A stretch of 60,000 nucleotides of DNA from Apostichopus japonicus (taxonomy: Eukaryota > Echinodermata > Holothuroidea > Aspidochirotida > Stichopodidae). How positions within the stretch are numbered: position 1 is the first letter of the stretch; each line of letters begins with the position of its first letter. The stretch covers positions 16,161,213-16,221,212 of the forward strand of contig NC_092574.1 of the NCBI RefSeq assembly GCF_037975245.1. The letters run 5' to 3'. Position numbers and translations under genes: made by a program. The notes beneath the pieces are model-generated. The model made no database searches and was not told where the DNA came from. It saw only the letters and a list, made by a program, of their open reading frames with translations. Below are positions 13,701-28,700 of this stretch, piece by piece.

Positions 13701-16700
13701 TTCTGGCAAGGTTCATTCTCACATGGCAAGATTTCTTCATCGCAGAGTTTGCCGGAATATCCGTCCAAGCATTCGCAAACAAAGTCTCCCGGCGTGTCTA
13801 CGCACGTCGATGCGTGTTCACACGGTGAAGCCTGGCACTCTAAGATGTCCACAGAGCAGTCATCACCTGCAGTTAAATATCATCATGTGACATTTCTCAT
13901 TAACCCAGCTCCTATTTATGGCTGATCAATCAATTCATCCACTACTCCATTCCTTCAAAGACATACAAATGTGTCTAAACCTATGGCCAGTTCACATTAA
14001 AGCAGCAGGTTAAAGTCAACTGAAGAATGTTCTTACTCCTTCATCCAGAAATCAAAATGCAAATATAACACATTGTTGTTAGTTGAAAGTTTGTGCATGG
14101 GCCAGGGTAGGTAAGAGAAGGGGGTAGGAGTGTGGGTGGGAAGAATTCACATTGTCGTCAAAGATACCTTAATCAATTATTTCTCTTTGATTTATGTAGA
14201 CTAGAAAAAAGGTAACACAACAACTCATATCCTATTAGACTTATCACTTTCACTTTCAAATAAGTTAAAATTAAACCACAAGAATGCGCCCCAGAGGATT
14301 TGGTAAATTGTAACATCTCAAATCCTAACCTTCGTATCCTTCTTGACAGACACATGTATAAGTATTGACTCCGTCCACACAAGTTCCACCGTTATCACAG
14401 GATAGGTCCGTACAATCGTTGATGTTTACCTCACAGTACTCTCCCTGGAATCCTGCAGCACACTGGCATTCGGGGCCTTCAATGAGAGGCAGGCAGGTGG
14501 CACCGTTCTCACAGTTATTTTCCTCACAGGTAGCCGTCACTGAAAGAAGAAAAAATAACAAGGATAACTACTAAACTGGTGTTGCACAAGAGTACATTTA
14601 AGTCTTTGTTTTTCTTCCTCAATTCTAAAATGTTACAGCTCCCTAAAAAGGGCATCTCATGTTTAACAGAGAAACTCCTATCTTTAAAGCCAAAAATCAT
14701 AGCTCCAATACCGTATTTTCCAAAAGGTAAAGATATGTAGTGATTAAACTTAATTCTTTCCTTGTTAGAAGAATGCATAATCCATGATAAAATGTAAATT
14801 TCATTACTTCTCAACATAGAAACCTAAACACAAAATCAATTTCATTCATTCATTCCCCCCCCCCCAATTTTATCTGTGAACATACTTTTTAGCTTATATG
14901 TGTCACTACTCTATATTCTATCTGTATTGAGTATTGTTTTGTTTCATGTTGAATTCTCGCTATAAGCAACACTATTAATTCACGACCAGCTTTGGGGCAA
15001 TTTACTAAACATTGTACTTTCATCTCACACTTCAAAACACTTGTACTGACAGCATGAGCAGTATGAAATTTCTTGTTTCCGGATATATTCAGAACTGTCC
15101 ATAGAAGTGCTTGGAAGCATGATATTACCATAGAGTATAAAGTGGTATTATCATTAGAAATTTAATGCTTTATTTATGAAGCAAGCTCTTTAATTGAGAA
15201 TTATGTGAATATGATGAATTTTGTCAAATAGAAGGCAGTCACATTATCCCATCTGGTCAATGTTCTTTTAAGTTAACATACTAAGTTTACAAAACACAAT
15301 ATCCATAGAACCATTCGTTTTTTTCTTTCAAGAAGGATGTCGTGTATGCCAGGATGTGATCCTGATAGAATGCCGCCGTTTTGACCTTACCATTGCAATG
15401 TTCCACATAGATTGCTCCAGGCGACACTGTGGTCGTGATTCCTGGGCACAGGTCACATGACCTCTGACCAAAGTCTGGTTGATAGTATCGAACTGAACAC
15501 GGCTGACAGGGTTCAAGACCTGTCTCTGACCAATTGCCTTGACCGCACTCAACTACAGAACAGAAAATGTGGAGGAAGGATGAAAATCAGAGAGACAAGA
15601 ATTAACAAAGAACATAAACCAACACAATCCTCAATATGTTTGACAGGAGTTCCTTACTAATTAACAATTAATTAACTCTTCTTAACTCACTTCTTTGCTA
15701 TAAATTGCAGACATTTAATGAAAGAGAAAAATCTTCAGCCAAGAATCTAATATGCAAAGAGTGCAAGGATAGGTACATTGACAGTGAGGTATATCTAGGG
15801 GAAGCTTTGATATCTGTTTTGAAATGTAAGCTCATGAATCATGTCAAAGAGATGACAGTTTGTTGAATATTCAATGTCACTGTTTAGTAATCCTTTGACT
15901 TAGGTGAACTCAACCCCCACACCCCCTCCCCTTCCTCCCTTCCCCTGAGGTATCGTCTAAATATTGTTCATAAATAGCTGTGTAGCCAACTGTAGGCATG
16001 ACTTCCACTTGACTCGTGATCCTGATACACAACTGGCAACAACAGAACATCGATAGATCAGGTGACCATATCACCAGACGTCAGTTCCTTGGCAGCTATG
16101 GGCCTATGTTGCAAAAAATCCTTGACTGTTATGTGTACACATGGAATCCACTCTTGACCCGGATAACACTACTGGCATTGTGAGAAAAATCAATGAATCA
16201 CATGATCACATCACCTGTGGGGCCAGACATCCACCTTGATTATTCTCTTAGGAACTGACTCAGGATTTTCAGTCTAACTGCGGCCCCCATTTTCAAATTT
16301 ACAACCCTGACGATGTTCCTCTTTTATGATTTTTTACCCCCACACTTTAATAGGGAGGGAACATAATTAAACACTTGCTTTAATTCTGAAGAACACTTAC
16401 ACAAACATTGCAGAACCGATGTGGAGCCTTTTTCAAGTGTTTTCTGTGACTGAGGACACTCAAGACAGCTGTCACTATTTTCGTTGGGTTGGTAGAATGA
16501 AATTTCACACAGGGCGCATGGTTCAACACCATTGCTGGAATACTGACCAGGTGTGCAGACAGCTGTTGATATTTAGCATAATTTCTTGTAAATATAATAT
16601 AACTGCTACTAAAATGTTGAAACACAAAAAAAATCCTTTAAGCTTAAACATTTCCAGAAAACTCAGTCCAAGGACCATTTTGAATATTCCAAATCTATAT

Positions 16701-19700
16701 CAACAGTTAGTACATTTCATAAGATATTTTTGTTTTGTTTTGTTATGATGATCAAATATAACCAGAAAGCCAGTTGGCTTACTGTGATTCCTTGCCAATT
16801 GAGATTAAACATTTCCAGAAAACTCAGTCTAAGGACCATTTTGAATATTCCAAATCTATATCAACAGTTGGTACATTTCATAGGTTTTTTTTTTTTTTAC
16901 AGAGCAATGATCAAATGTAAAAATGAGCCAAATATAAGTGAAAAGTATTACTAATGTTATTAATAAAATTGGGAATGAAAATATTGTAAGGGGTGATGAT
17001 TCTTGATGACTTTTGAAAGTGAACAGGAACTCACGCAAGCACTCGGTTACTTCCTGGGCACCTTCGTTGATGGTGACTGTACCCTCAGGGCACTGTTTAC
17101 AATGCGTTTGACCTTCACTATCTTGATATTGACCGATCGGACAGAGAAGACAGCTAACTTCAACATCGTCATAGTAACTACCAGGTGAACAGGGAACTGC
17201 AAATTAAAAGTTAATACAGGATAATTTTATCACTAGGGTTTATAGTAACTTTCACTGCCATTTTGCTCACCTTCCCTAATACATTTTATTGGCGCCAATT
17301 AACATCTGACTAAAATTATAGTAATTTGATCTGTTTCCATGGAAATATGATTAAAGTGCCAACCCCTTCTTGGTCTTCTAGAATCAACCTGGTGCGTCTT
17401 TGAAACTACAAAATGCTAACAGCAGACAACGAAACTACGACACACTAACAGCAGACAAAAGTTTGACATACTTACAGCAGACCATGAAACTACAGAACAC
17501 TAACAGCAGACAAAACACTAAAACACACAAACAGCAGACAACAAAAACTAAAACACACTAACAGCAGAAAACGAAACTACAGAACACTAACAGCAGACAA
17601 CGAAACTAAAACACACTAACAGCAGACAACAAAACTACAGAACACTAACAGCAGACAACGAAACTAAAACACGCTAACAGCAGACAACAACATTACGACA
17701 CACTAACAGCAGAAAACCGAACTACAGAACACTAACAGCAGACAACAAAACTAAAACACACTAACAGCAGACAACCAAACTACCATACACTAATAGCAGA
17801 CAACGAAACTAAAACACACTTACAGCAGACAAAGAAACTACGACACACTAACAGCAGACAAAGAAACTACGACACACTAACAGCAGACAACGAAACTAAA
17901 ACACACTAACAGCAGAAAAGAAACTAAAACACACTAACAGAAGACAACGAAACTACAGAACACTAACAGCAGACAACGAAACTACAGAATGCTAACAGCA
18001 GACAACGAAACTGAAACACACTAACAGCAGACAACAAAACTACAGAACACTAACAGCAGACAATGAAACTAAAACACGCTAACAGCAGACAACAAAACTA
18101 CGACACACTAACAGCAGAAAACGGAACTACAGAACACTAACAGCAGACAACGAAACTAAAACACACTAACAGCAGACAACCAAACTACCACACACTAATA
18201 GCAGACAACGAAACTAAAACACACTAACAGCAGACAAAGAAACTACGACACTCTAACAGCAGACAAAGAAACTACGACACACTAACAGCAGACAACGAAA
18301 CTAAAACACACTAACAGCAGAAAACGAAACTAAAACACGCTAACAGCAGACAACAAAACTAAAACACACTAACAGCAGCATGAAACTACGACACACTGAC
18401 AGCAGACAACAAAACTACAGAATACTTACAGCAGACAACAAAACTACGACACACTAACAGCAGACAATGAAACTACAGAACACTAACAGCAGACAAAGAT
18501 AATAGGAAACAATATCAGCAGACAACAACGACAACATATTATAAGTTACTAACCGCAGACAATGCTAGAAACTATGACACACTAATAGCAGACAACGAAA
18601 CTACAACACACCGACAGCAGACAACGAAACTACGACACACTAACAGCAGACAACAACAACAATACTATAAATTACTAACAGCAGACAATGAAACTATAAA
18701 ACACTAACAACAGACAAAACAAGCAGACATTGAGGGGAGTATCGAGAGCACTATCCGTTTCTATTGAACATAAGTAGCTACCTAACAAGAAAGAAAGCAG
18801 AGGGTGCACTGCAAAATATGAAGTAAAGCAGACCAAATAAAAATAATTCCATCAAATCAGGGATACATTGTTATATCATTTACTCTTTCTCAAGTAAAAA
18901 TCATTAAAACATGGACAGCTGTTCCTGTATATCTCTCCAATCTATAACACTTACAGATCATCGCATCAACTATAAATATTAAATACACAGCACTAATATT
19001 AGGTATGTAGCTTACTTTGCTCATAAAATTGTCGAATTGATCAGATGGAACTGTCCATTTTCAAATCTAACACTCTCAGGTAGAGTTGTTGAAGTTTATA
19101 TAATAAAAAGGATAAACAGTAACAACAGAAATAGAATATAGAACTGATTTAAACAGTCAAATTTTGACGAATTGGAAATTAAATGTTCAAAGTTTTTTTA
19201 GCTTACAGAAATACATTTTATTTAATACACACATAAACAGTCACTATCTCATACCATCATATCGAGTACAGTACTTTTGTGGTTGCCAAAAGTTTTGATC
19301 GAGGTGGAGGTGAGGGGTGGGGATAACTTAATTACATTCAACTTACCACAGGACAATGTTTCCCAGCTGACAAGCGAGCCTGCTTCACAAGATGGTGCAG
19401 GAAAATCATAGCTCAAAGAATCTTCTTGTACATCCAGATCTAAATCTGGCACCTGCATAACCACAACAAATATTGTTCAATGAACATTTTAGCTTGCTGA
19501 ACAAGAACAAAAGTTTCTTTCAATTTATGAAAACTGTTATCTTTTGGTATTTTGAATTCCATTTCAATTTGGACGAATTTTAACCATTTCTATTGCATAA
19601 TTCTTGGATGTCCATATTCAATTGTTTGTCTAAATATATTGAATTCAGAGGTATTTATGTACTTTTTATACTAGAAGGATCTCCCATAGGTGCAAACTGA

Positions 19701-22700
19701 ATAAAGTTACATATTTGTTTTTTAATTCCATTAACAAATTCCAACAAAACTCAACCATTGCTAAAGTAGATGGTACGTATGTAATTCTTACTTGTCGATA
19801 TATAAAAAGAACAAATTAAAAGTTACTAGTTTTTATATCTTTTTTTGATACTAATAGGATCTCATTTAGAGTTACATATGAAAAGAAAACTTAACACAAC
19901 AGATGAAGAAATAACTTGTATTTCACAAAAAAATGAGGTGGGGGGGGGTGCGGACAATGGAACAGAAGTAGGTCTACAGATGGAGCAGAATGCTACGTGA
20001 GTTCTCTGGTCAACATTTTATTGCAGAGATAGACTTATGAATTCATAAGTGACACAGTTCTGGGTTTCATAGCTTTCTCATTGATGACTACACACAACAT
20101 TAGGTGAAAAACATCTCAACAAAATTTTGTTTTTAAAAAAAAAAAATAAGCAATTGGGGGGGGGGTTATTTAGTAACAAACGTGATGTGCACTTTGCAGC
20201 AAAGTTTTAAACATCATACTTTTTCACATAACCTATTTATAGTAAACCCACACAGGATACAGTTTTGCTCTAACTTCTATGTGGAACAGTTAACTCAACA
20301 CACTGATGAAAGTTATCAAAAGGATAACTGGGAGATATTGTTTTGGACTGTTCCCTTGCTAAACTTCACAACATGTCACATGTACACTAAAAGTATATAT
20401 AAACAAGAATAATTTAAAATATGTAGCAATTAATTAATTGTACAACTTTCATAATATAAATCAGGCTTCCCTAGTGTAAGATTCCAGATTTACCTATTGA
20501 CAAGAGCCAATACTATACTAACCATTAAAAAGAATGAAAAGGTTATGAAAATATCATAGAACCTCTGCATTTTCATGTGTGAGGGGGATTGTGGGATATT
20601 TTACTTACATCAAGAACCAGTTCACCTTGTACTGCCTTTTCCTCTAAAACATCGACAACACTATAGAGGGTGTCCATGGTTTCATAAGCAGTGTCCTTGT
20701 ACAACGCACCGTCCAAGGCCAGCTCGGGTAAATCCGCAACTATCTCAAATGATATTGTGACAGAGAAATCTAAAAGTGACCGTTTCTCTCTCATCTTTGT
20801 CTCTCTTTGAGATCTTCTTGCATCTCGCTTTGCCACCTGGTTCTCGAACATCTCCATGACGACGGACCTCTTGCTGTTACTCGCGATGCGGTCTTCTGCC
20901 TCTCGCAGGAGAAGATGATCGGCATAGTTTAACATTTCAAAGCTTCTCTCCGCGCGTCCACCCTCGAGAGGGGAACGCCTTTGACGCCGGGGGAAAACAC
21001 CCCTCCCCGGCGTACTTGCACCGCAGGTGACCCTGACATTTTCAGCTCGACATTCTTGCCATCCCTCGCATACATCTGCACTCAGAGCCTGATCGGACAA
21101 GAGCTCAATAAATGCCTCCTGAATGGCCCGTTGTGTATCCGGGTCGTTGCAGTCACCACTGAAGTATTGTAGCTGTGAGGGTAGGTTGAATTTGCTTGCA
21201 CGCTTTCGTACTAAATATCCACATTTAATAGAAAAATAATTACAGGAAAAGAAAAAAAAAAGGTAACTAAAAATTATGAGTAAAACGAGGCTTTCAAATC
21301 AACTCTGTCAGGACATATCAAGCTAATTAATTAACTGAAAAAATGTCTTACTAATTGCAATGGAAAAATAGTAGCTATTTGAAAACTGTGAGCCCATGAT
21401 ATCACAAGGAAATCATAACACACCTACATTAACATGGAATTTATCAATAAAAGACCTAAATAAACAGAGAAAACTCACAAACACAATCAAGAACTCTGAG
21501 GCTAGACCAGGAACCAGAGGCACCGCACAAGAAGAATGGTTCGTATCGACCTGGCGGAACATCAAAGGCATCACTGCACTGCTGGTTACAATACTGGCCA
21601 AAGGCCCACTCATCACAGACGAGGGCGCCATTCTTTGGCGCATTTAGCGGCGGACAGGATCTTGCTGCAAATACAGATGTGAGAGGAACAAAACCATCAT
21701 AGTGTAATGGTTAAAGTACAGAATAAAAAATAAAAAAGGGATTTCTGTGCGTATAACTTAGCGTCATTTCAGTGCTTCTCCTTTATGCATCCCCCTTAAA
21801 GGTGGGCAGCAATGTAACATTTAGAAATAAACTTGTCCCCATCGATAAAGCAGCTGGTTACCCATTGATAAAATTTACTTAAAACTCACTTTTTTCTTTT
21901 TAGGATTTTACTGTAAATCTATACTACTTTTAAAATTTTTCCTTCGTATATATGTATTTACATATTTTTTATATTAATATTTAAGCTGTGTCAATTTTAT
22001 TCTTCATATTCATATTTTAAGGGTTTGTCATTATGTTGTCATTGTAAAGCACTCTTGAACATGCTTAAGCATGAAAAGAGCGCTATATAAATTTGGTAAA
22101 ATAATAAAATTAAATAAAAAAATTTACACAGTTCTGTAACATCCCACCAGATCTACAAGTCTGAATGAACACTGGTTACTATTTACCACATACAATCCCA
22201 GACTGTTCACATCACATACACGCCAAGCCAAAGTATTCAGCAATGACCCCCGTAAATCACACACAAACACATCAGGTATATGCCCCAGTGAATATTGATT
22301 ACTGATGATATGTCATCATAGACATAAAGGTCAAACATTCAAGTGTTGATAGGGGTGATTTTGTAGCAGCCGTTTCAATCTGTTCAGGTCCACTTACGTA
22401 TCACTCCGACTGTGAAACGGCATTGCACTGTTTTACCGTTATTGCTGTTTGTCGCACCGCATAATATGTTGTGCGATCCCCATGGCAACCGAGTATTACT
22501 CTCAAAGTTACAGCTGACCAGCAAAGCACCATTGTCTCCTGATGGCTCAGAGAACACAGGATCATCCCACGTCACAGATGTCAAATGTCCTGTGGCCTCG
22601 ACTACGATATCCTCGGGACAGTAATCCACTTCTGGGAACAGGTTGTCTGGGGAGAACATAAACAAAACACTTGCCTGTCAGTTACACAAATACTGTGTAC

Positions 22701-25700
22701 AATGAGTGAATGTTACACATTGTACATGGTCAGAGTTATACAGCCAGCCACATGGTGATGGAAATTTAGGTAGATTTGAATGTAAAGAAAAACAAACAAC
22801 TTTCAAATTTGTTACCCGCAGTGCATTGGCACTTTTAAATTGTACAATACTGGCATAGCTTGCAGGGCTATTTGCTTTTTGTTGCAGGCTGAGGAGAGGA
22901 AAAGAGAGATTAAGAGATGGGGAGGCGAGGAGGAGATGTGAAGTAGCACAGCATAGGGAAGAGGTATGGAGGCGGGCAGGAAGAGGGGATCGAGGATGGG
23001 ATGAAGAAGAGGCAGGAGCAATTTGCAGAAAATTGTTGAAATTTCTAATATTGATCATTGTACGGAATTGTTATAAGAATCACAGTACTCTACAAAGTTA
23101 GAGGGAGGAGTAGAACGGGAGCAGTAGTGAAGAAGGTGGGCAGGAGTGGAGAAGGTGTTCAGGAGAATGATATAAGGAGACAAGGAGAGGTGAGTGGTAA
23201 AGAATTAGGGGGAGGCGGGAAGGAGGAGGCAAGGAAGAGGCAAGGATGGGAACAGGAGCAGTAGTGAAGAAGGTGGGCAGGAGAATGATATAAGGAGACA
23301 AGGAGAGGTGAGTGGTATAGAATTAGGGGGAGGCGGGAAGGAGGAGGCAAGGAAGGGAACAGGAGCAGTAGTGAAGAAGGTGGGCAGGAGAATGATATAA
23401 GGAGACAAGGAGAGGTGAGTGGTATAGAATAAAGGGGAGGCGGAAAGGAGAAGGAAGGAGGAAGAGGCAAGGATGGGATCGAGAGCAGGAGTGAAGATGG
23501 TGAGCAGGATTATTATATAATCAGACAAGGAGAGGTGAGTGGAATAGAATTAGGGGGAGGCGGGAAGGAGGAGGCAAGGACGAGGCAAGGAAGAGGCAAG
23601 GATGGGAACAGGAGTAGTAGTGAAGAAGGTGGGCAGTAGAATGATATAAGGAGACAAGGAGAGGTGAGTGGCATAGAATTGGGGGGGAGGCAGAAAGGAG
23701 AAGGAGGGAGGAAGAGGCAAGGATTGCAATGAGGGCAGGAGTGAAGAAGATGGGCAGGAGAATGATATGAAGAGACAAGGAGAGGTGAAGTAGCATAGAA
23801 TTAAGTTGACTTACTCTGGACAAAAACTTGAAATGAGCAGGAAGCCGTATTATTTGCTGCATCATAAAACTCATATCTGACCACGGTGGTTTCTGTGAAT
23901 ATGTAAGGAGAGGTTATGTCTGCTGGCGTGGTTCTGACATCGAGCGGTTCACCGGAATTATCTCGAGCGGAAGGAGTGTCAAAGTAGACCTGGGCTCCCA
24001 CCATTCCTTCATTCAGATTGGCGTACTGGTTCCCTGGACAAACTTCAATGATTGGATTAACACGATCTACAATAAATGAAAAAAGCATGCTTGTTTCATA
24101 CGGCATTTCTTGGGGAAAAACACAAACGGCATAAATGCAAATGTTACATCACTAAAGAAAAGTGGTTGAAATAGTGAATGTTTCATTTTGAACAAATGTT
24201 ATCATGTACCCACTATCTAGAAACACATTAATATCAAGTATTAATTTCTGAATTTTGGTTGTGGAGTAATAAGCATTTGGAGATTTTCACGTTTGACCCC
24301 ATAACCTCATTACTATTCATGAGATGAGCACCAAAATCAATAGGGTTCATCTACTCACTATGCAAATATATGTACCAAGTATGGCTTCAATTTAACTTGT
24401 CGTTAATCAGTTACCGTGTTTACAAGCTATTTTAGTGAAAATCAACTTCCCTAATAAATATGCATTACATCAACTTAAACATATATCACCATGTACCCGC
24501 TATCTACCAACATATTAATATTAAGTGCAATTGAATTCTGACTTTTCCTTGCGGAGTTATTAGCATTTGGAGATTTTTACGTTTGACCCTGTGACCTCAT
24601 TATTATTCATGAAATGAGCACCAAAATCAATGGGTTCTTATACTCAGTATGGCGCATCTATGTACCAAGTATGTCATTGTTGAGTTATCGTGTCTTTGAG
24701 CCAAGGGCGTCACATACACACAAACACTTATATACACGAAATCACCATCGCATAGATTCCTTGAGCCTTCAGGCAAGAAATTAAAAACCAAAACAGGCTT
24801 AGACATGTTACCAGCATGCACTCAAAATGTCTCTACTAGCAAAAAATTTAAAAACTAAATATAAAAAAGTTAATTAAAAAAAAATAAGCAATTAGGCAAT
24901 TAAACTTTAATATATTATGCGTATTTGACTTCTGATGATCAGCAAATAGAAAGCAAATCTTCACCTTTTCATGGAATCTACTATGCAAAACTATTTATTA
25001 ACAGGAAAAAAATCAACAACAAAAAAATAAAAAATGTCTCTACTTTTTTTTTTCAACATTTTTACAAGGTTTGCGCAAATGTAATCTTTTCTTGGGCTTT
25101 ACAATACGGATCTTTACCTTTGCACTTAAATGGCACCGTACTAAGATCTACATCCCAGGTGCCGTCGCTCTGGCAACTGATTGGATCCGTAAATCCCTCC
25201 AGGGTGTACCCGTTCCGACAGAAGAACCTACAACTGACCCCGTAGTTGGGGTTGGTCTTCCCGATACAGAACGTTGGATAAATGCCACCTCCTGCCGGTA
25301 TAATATCTCTAGATATGGCTGGGCAACTGGAAACTAGAGAGAGGCAAAAACCAAGTTAATCCATTTAACGTCACTCATTACCCCTCATGACAACATGGAA
25401 GCATTTCACATATTTTGTACATCCGCATCAGTCACTACAGACGAGGTAGTTATTAACTGTGAAAGCATTTGAGTCACTCCACCAGACCAATCAGGAGAGG
25501 AGGGGTATAGGGGTTAACTGGGGAACTTGGGATGAAGAAGGAGGAAGCCTCATTTTACGAAGGGTAATTAAGGAAAATAGGAGGGTAAAATCTGGGAGGT
25601 CTGTGACATAATTGTCCTCAGAGCCTAAACTTAGCTGGATACAGATATATCTCAAACTAATTAAGTTATAACTGATTAGTCATCAAATAAAAAATTTCTC

Positions 25701-28700
25701 TAAAAGGTTAAAGGTAAAGTTGTACGTGATTATTAGAGAAACTAACTCTTGCAGACTGGATGACCGTCCCTCTGCCAGTACAGCCCATTCGTGTCTTCGT
25801 CCACCTCACAAGAAGCTCTGTTTGGCCCTTCCAGCTGGTAACCACTTATGCAGGCTACCTTGCAGACGCTACCATAGATTGTTAAACAGGGTCCCTCAAA
25901 TACTCCAAAAACAGGGGGGTTCAACTGCTGACAGTTACGAGCTGATTCGAAAAATAGAAACAAAAAAAGAATTACAGAAAAATCATACACAGAAAATGGT
26001 CACATGAATTGTGATTTTTGTTTTCAAACATCATCTGAGGGTTATGGTTAGACATGAAGTAGCAATATTTGGAGAGGCAAGGTGGACAGATATCTTGAAC
26101 CGTAGCTTGACCACCCCCCCACTCCTGCCCCCCACTCCCCCAACAGTGTAACCAAAGATTAAGCTGTACAATTTACTTACTTCTTACTCTAAACCAAAAT
26201 AGGCAATAAGCAATATTTCCAGCAGAATCTCTGGCCGAACATCTGGTAAAATAATCATCAATGGGGAAGGTCGTGGGTTCTCTATCGCACACTGGAACAA
26301 TCACCTCTCCAGAATTGTCCACGGCTTCTACTTCCCATTCCACAAAGGCCTGGGTCTGTCCACGGCTGGCATATACCGGGAAATCCAATGGGCATTTGGT
26401 GAAATGTGGCGCTTCATAGTCTGTGAGAGACAACGATGGAAACGTTTACCTTAAAACTGGCTGATATTTTGACAAAACACTAACTTATTGTTATGAATTG
26501 TGTTTGATTAATATAGGTAAGCTAGGGGGTACATCTCTTTCTATTCATCAAAATGCAGCCAAGAATAATTAATAATAACAAATTTACAGCATACATTTGT
26601 CGAAAATATCATCAATAAGTCATTTTGAAGCTCACAGACAGAGCACTAGTACTTAAATCATCAAGCATGTTCAATGCATTTCTCCTTGCATGTTTAAACA
26701 TGATGAGGTGGGTAAATGAAGTTAATGAGAGTGGAATCACTTTAGAAGGATTGAACCACAATATTTTATTTTTAAGAGGGTACCAATGGCTACCTATATG
26801 CAAGTACTACATTTGCTTGTTTAGTAGATTCCAGTACTTCCATAGCGTTGAGAATTCAACGGAAGCTCATTTGAAACCACATCTATGTCTGATGATCGTG
26901 GATGAACACCGACTTATATCAAGCTTTCTCTTTGCCATCAGTGTTTAGGGAATTACTTGTCAGGTGTGTAATCATTGCACCCATTCCAAGCCCTGAGACC
27001 GCCACTCAAGGTCTCCATCTGACGGACAAAGAATGTGCCTCAGTCAGAGTCTGACCCCTTTTGTGAAATACTGAAGGAGTTGAAGGCACACTTGGTTCAT
27101 CACCCCTACTGCTGCATAGCCATAGTGAAAGAGTTTCTTTTGAAACCCAGAAGAGAACCAAAACTCATTTCCCAATTCACAAACAAGGGTAAAAAATGCA
27201 CAGCATAATCCATCAATAACAACAACACCGCACAGCAACAATTTTGAATATGTCAAGATAATCTGGTTCTTGGTGTGACTTTGATCAGAGAATGTAAAGG
27301 TTGTGAGGTGCACACTCTAACCCTTGTCCCTACCACACACATAAATCCAGAGAGTACCGTCATGGAGCAGAATGCCAACCCAATGTTTAGAGCTACTGGT
27401 TGGATTTGCATCATAAATATTTTTCCTGCTCCAAAAATCTTTTATTCAACATCACAGCTCACCACGAAGGATGCTTTAGAACTTTCAAGGGTCTGTCTGC
27501 ACAAAACCAAATATCTTGAGAGAACCCTAGACCAAAAATACATTGACAGCAAAAGTTTGCAAAATTTCTTAGTTTGATGCATAACTTGTAGATGGTCATT
27601 AAATATTAAAGTGGTTACAGCTTTAGCACATTCAAATGACCATTCTGGCTTCTCTAGAATATAACATAGACTATGCAGGGCTAAACTTTTGAGCTAAGGA
27701 TCTATTGTTTTTGCTAACAGGTACAAGCGATTGCCTGGTTATAACCTGAGTTAAAAGGAACAGATTAGCGATTGCCATCATAAATTTGACTGCTGCGTAT
27801 AAACTGCACGTCATTAAAAACGTGCAACTTGTTGTATTTAAGAGACCTGCAGGCAGGCTTACCCATACATCCCACGACTGTTGTATCCTGAGACCATTGT
27901 CCATCACCTCTGCACCGTATAAAGTCTGAAGTGGGTGGGTCAATTCGGTATCCTGCATTCCTACAGCTGAGGTGACAGCTATCCTCAAACGATGGGTCCG
28001 AATTGCAGTTTTCTGGTCTTTCTCGTATAAAAGAAGGCAACACTAGACTGGGACATTGTTTCTCTAACAAAGACAAAGTGGGACAATTGATATCATTGTT
28101 ATGAGGCACAAAAAAAATAAAAAAATCATTAACATCATTAACTTGACAGAAAGTCCATCCATGTTATGTTTATATTGACTAAGTGTCTGTTACCTAAGCA
28201 TTCAAAGTCATCTCTGCTCCAAGATCCATCTGCCTGGCACGTGCTGACAGAGGCTCCACTTCCCTGGTAGCCATAAGGACAGGCCCAAAGACAAACTGCA
28301 CCAAAGGATTCAGTCACTGACTGGCATCCCGACTTAATGGCTTGTGGTTTGTTCAATAGAGCAGGACATTGCACAGCTGAATGGAGAAAGAAGTGGGGGA
28401 CGAGGATTTTGATAGTTACTATTTGTAAGGAGACCAAAAAAAAGGATACAGATTGAGCATTTCTCTTTGACAACTGAAATCCGGACAGACTACTCGTATC
28501 CCTAATGAGGGTGAGAGTTGACCATTTTATGAGGTATGTACAGCATGTAAAGAAAAACAGAAGCTGCAGGATACTCTAAAAATTTATTCAAAATACAAAA
28601 CAAGAAAAACTCTTTTTACAAATTTGTCAAAACGTGCAAGCATTAACAAACCAAAAATAACCTAGGCAACTTATAAAACTGACTAATGACTATGAATTGA

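Noticed and set aside
17398-18725. 29-bp regular repeats that resemble a CRISPR array
   Set aside because: There are no unique spacers, units are directly tandem and lie in an intron of an animal gene. It is a minisatellite.
20573-20608. Extension of the linker exon past 20609 in the same frame
   Set aside because: The open frame continues 12 codons, but a perfect GTAAGT donor and phase match to exon 29 place the border at 20609.
22678-23874. Several minus-strand open frames rich in Ser, Pro and Leu
   Set aside because: They are translations of the GA-rich tandem array, without splice sites or conserved domains.
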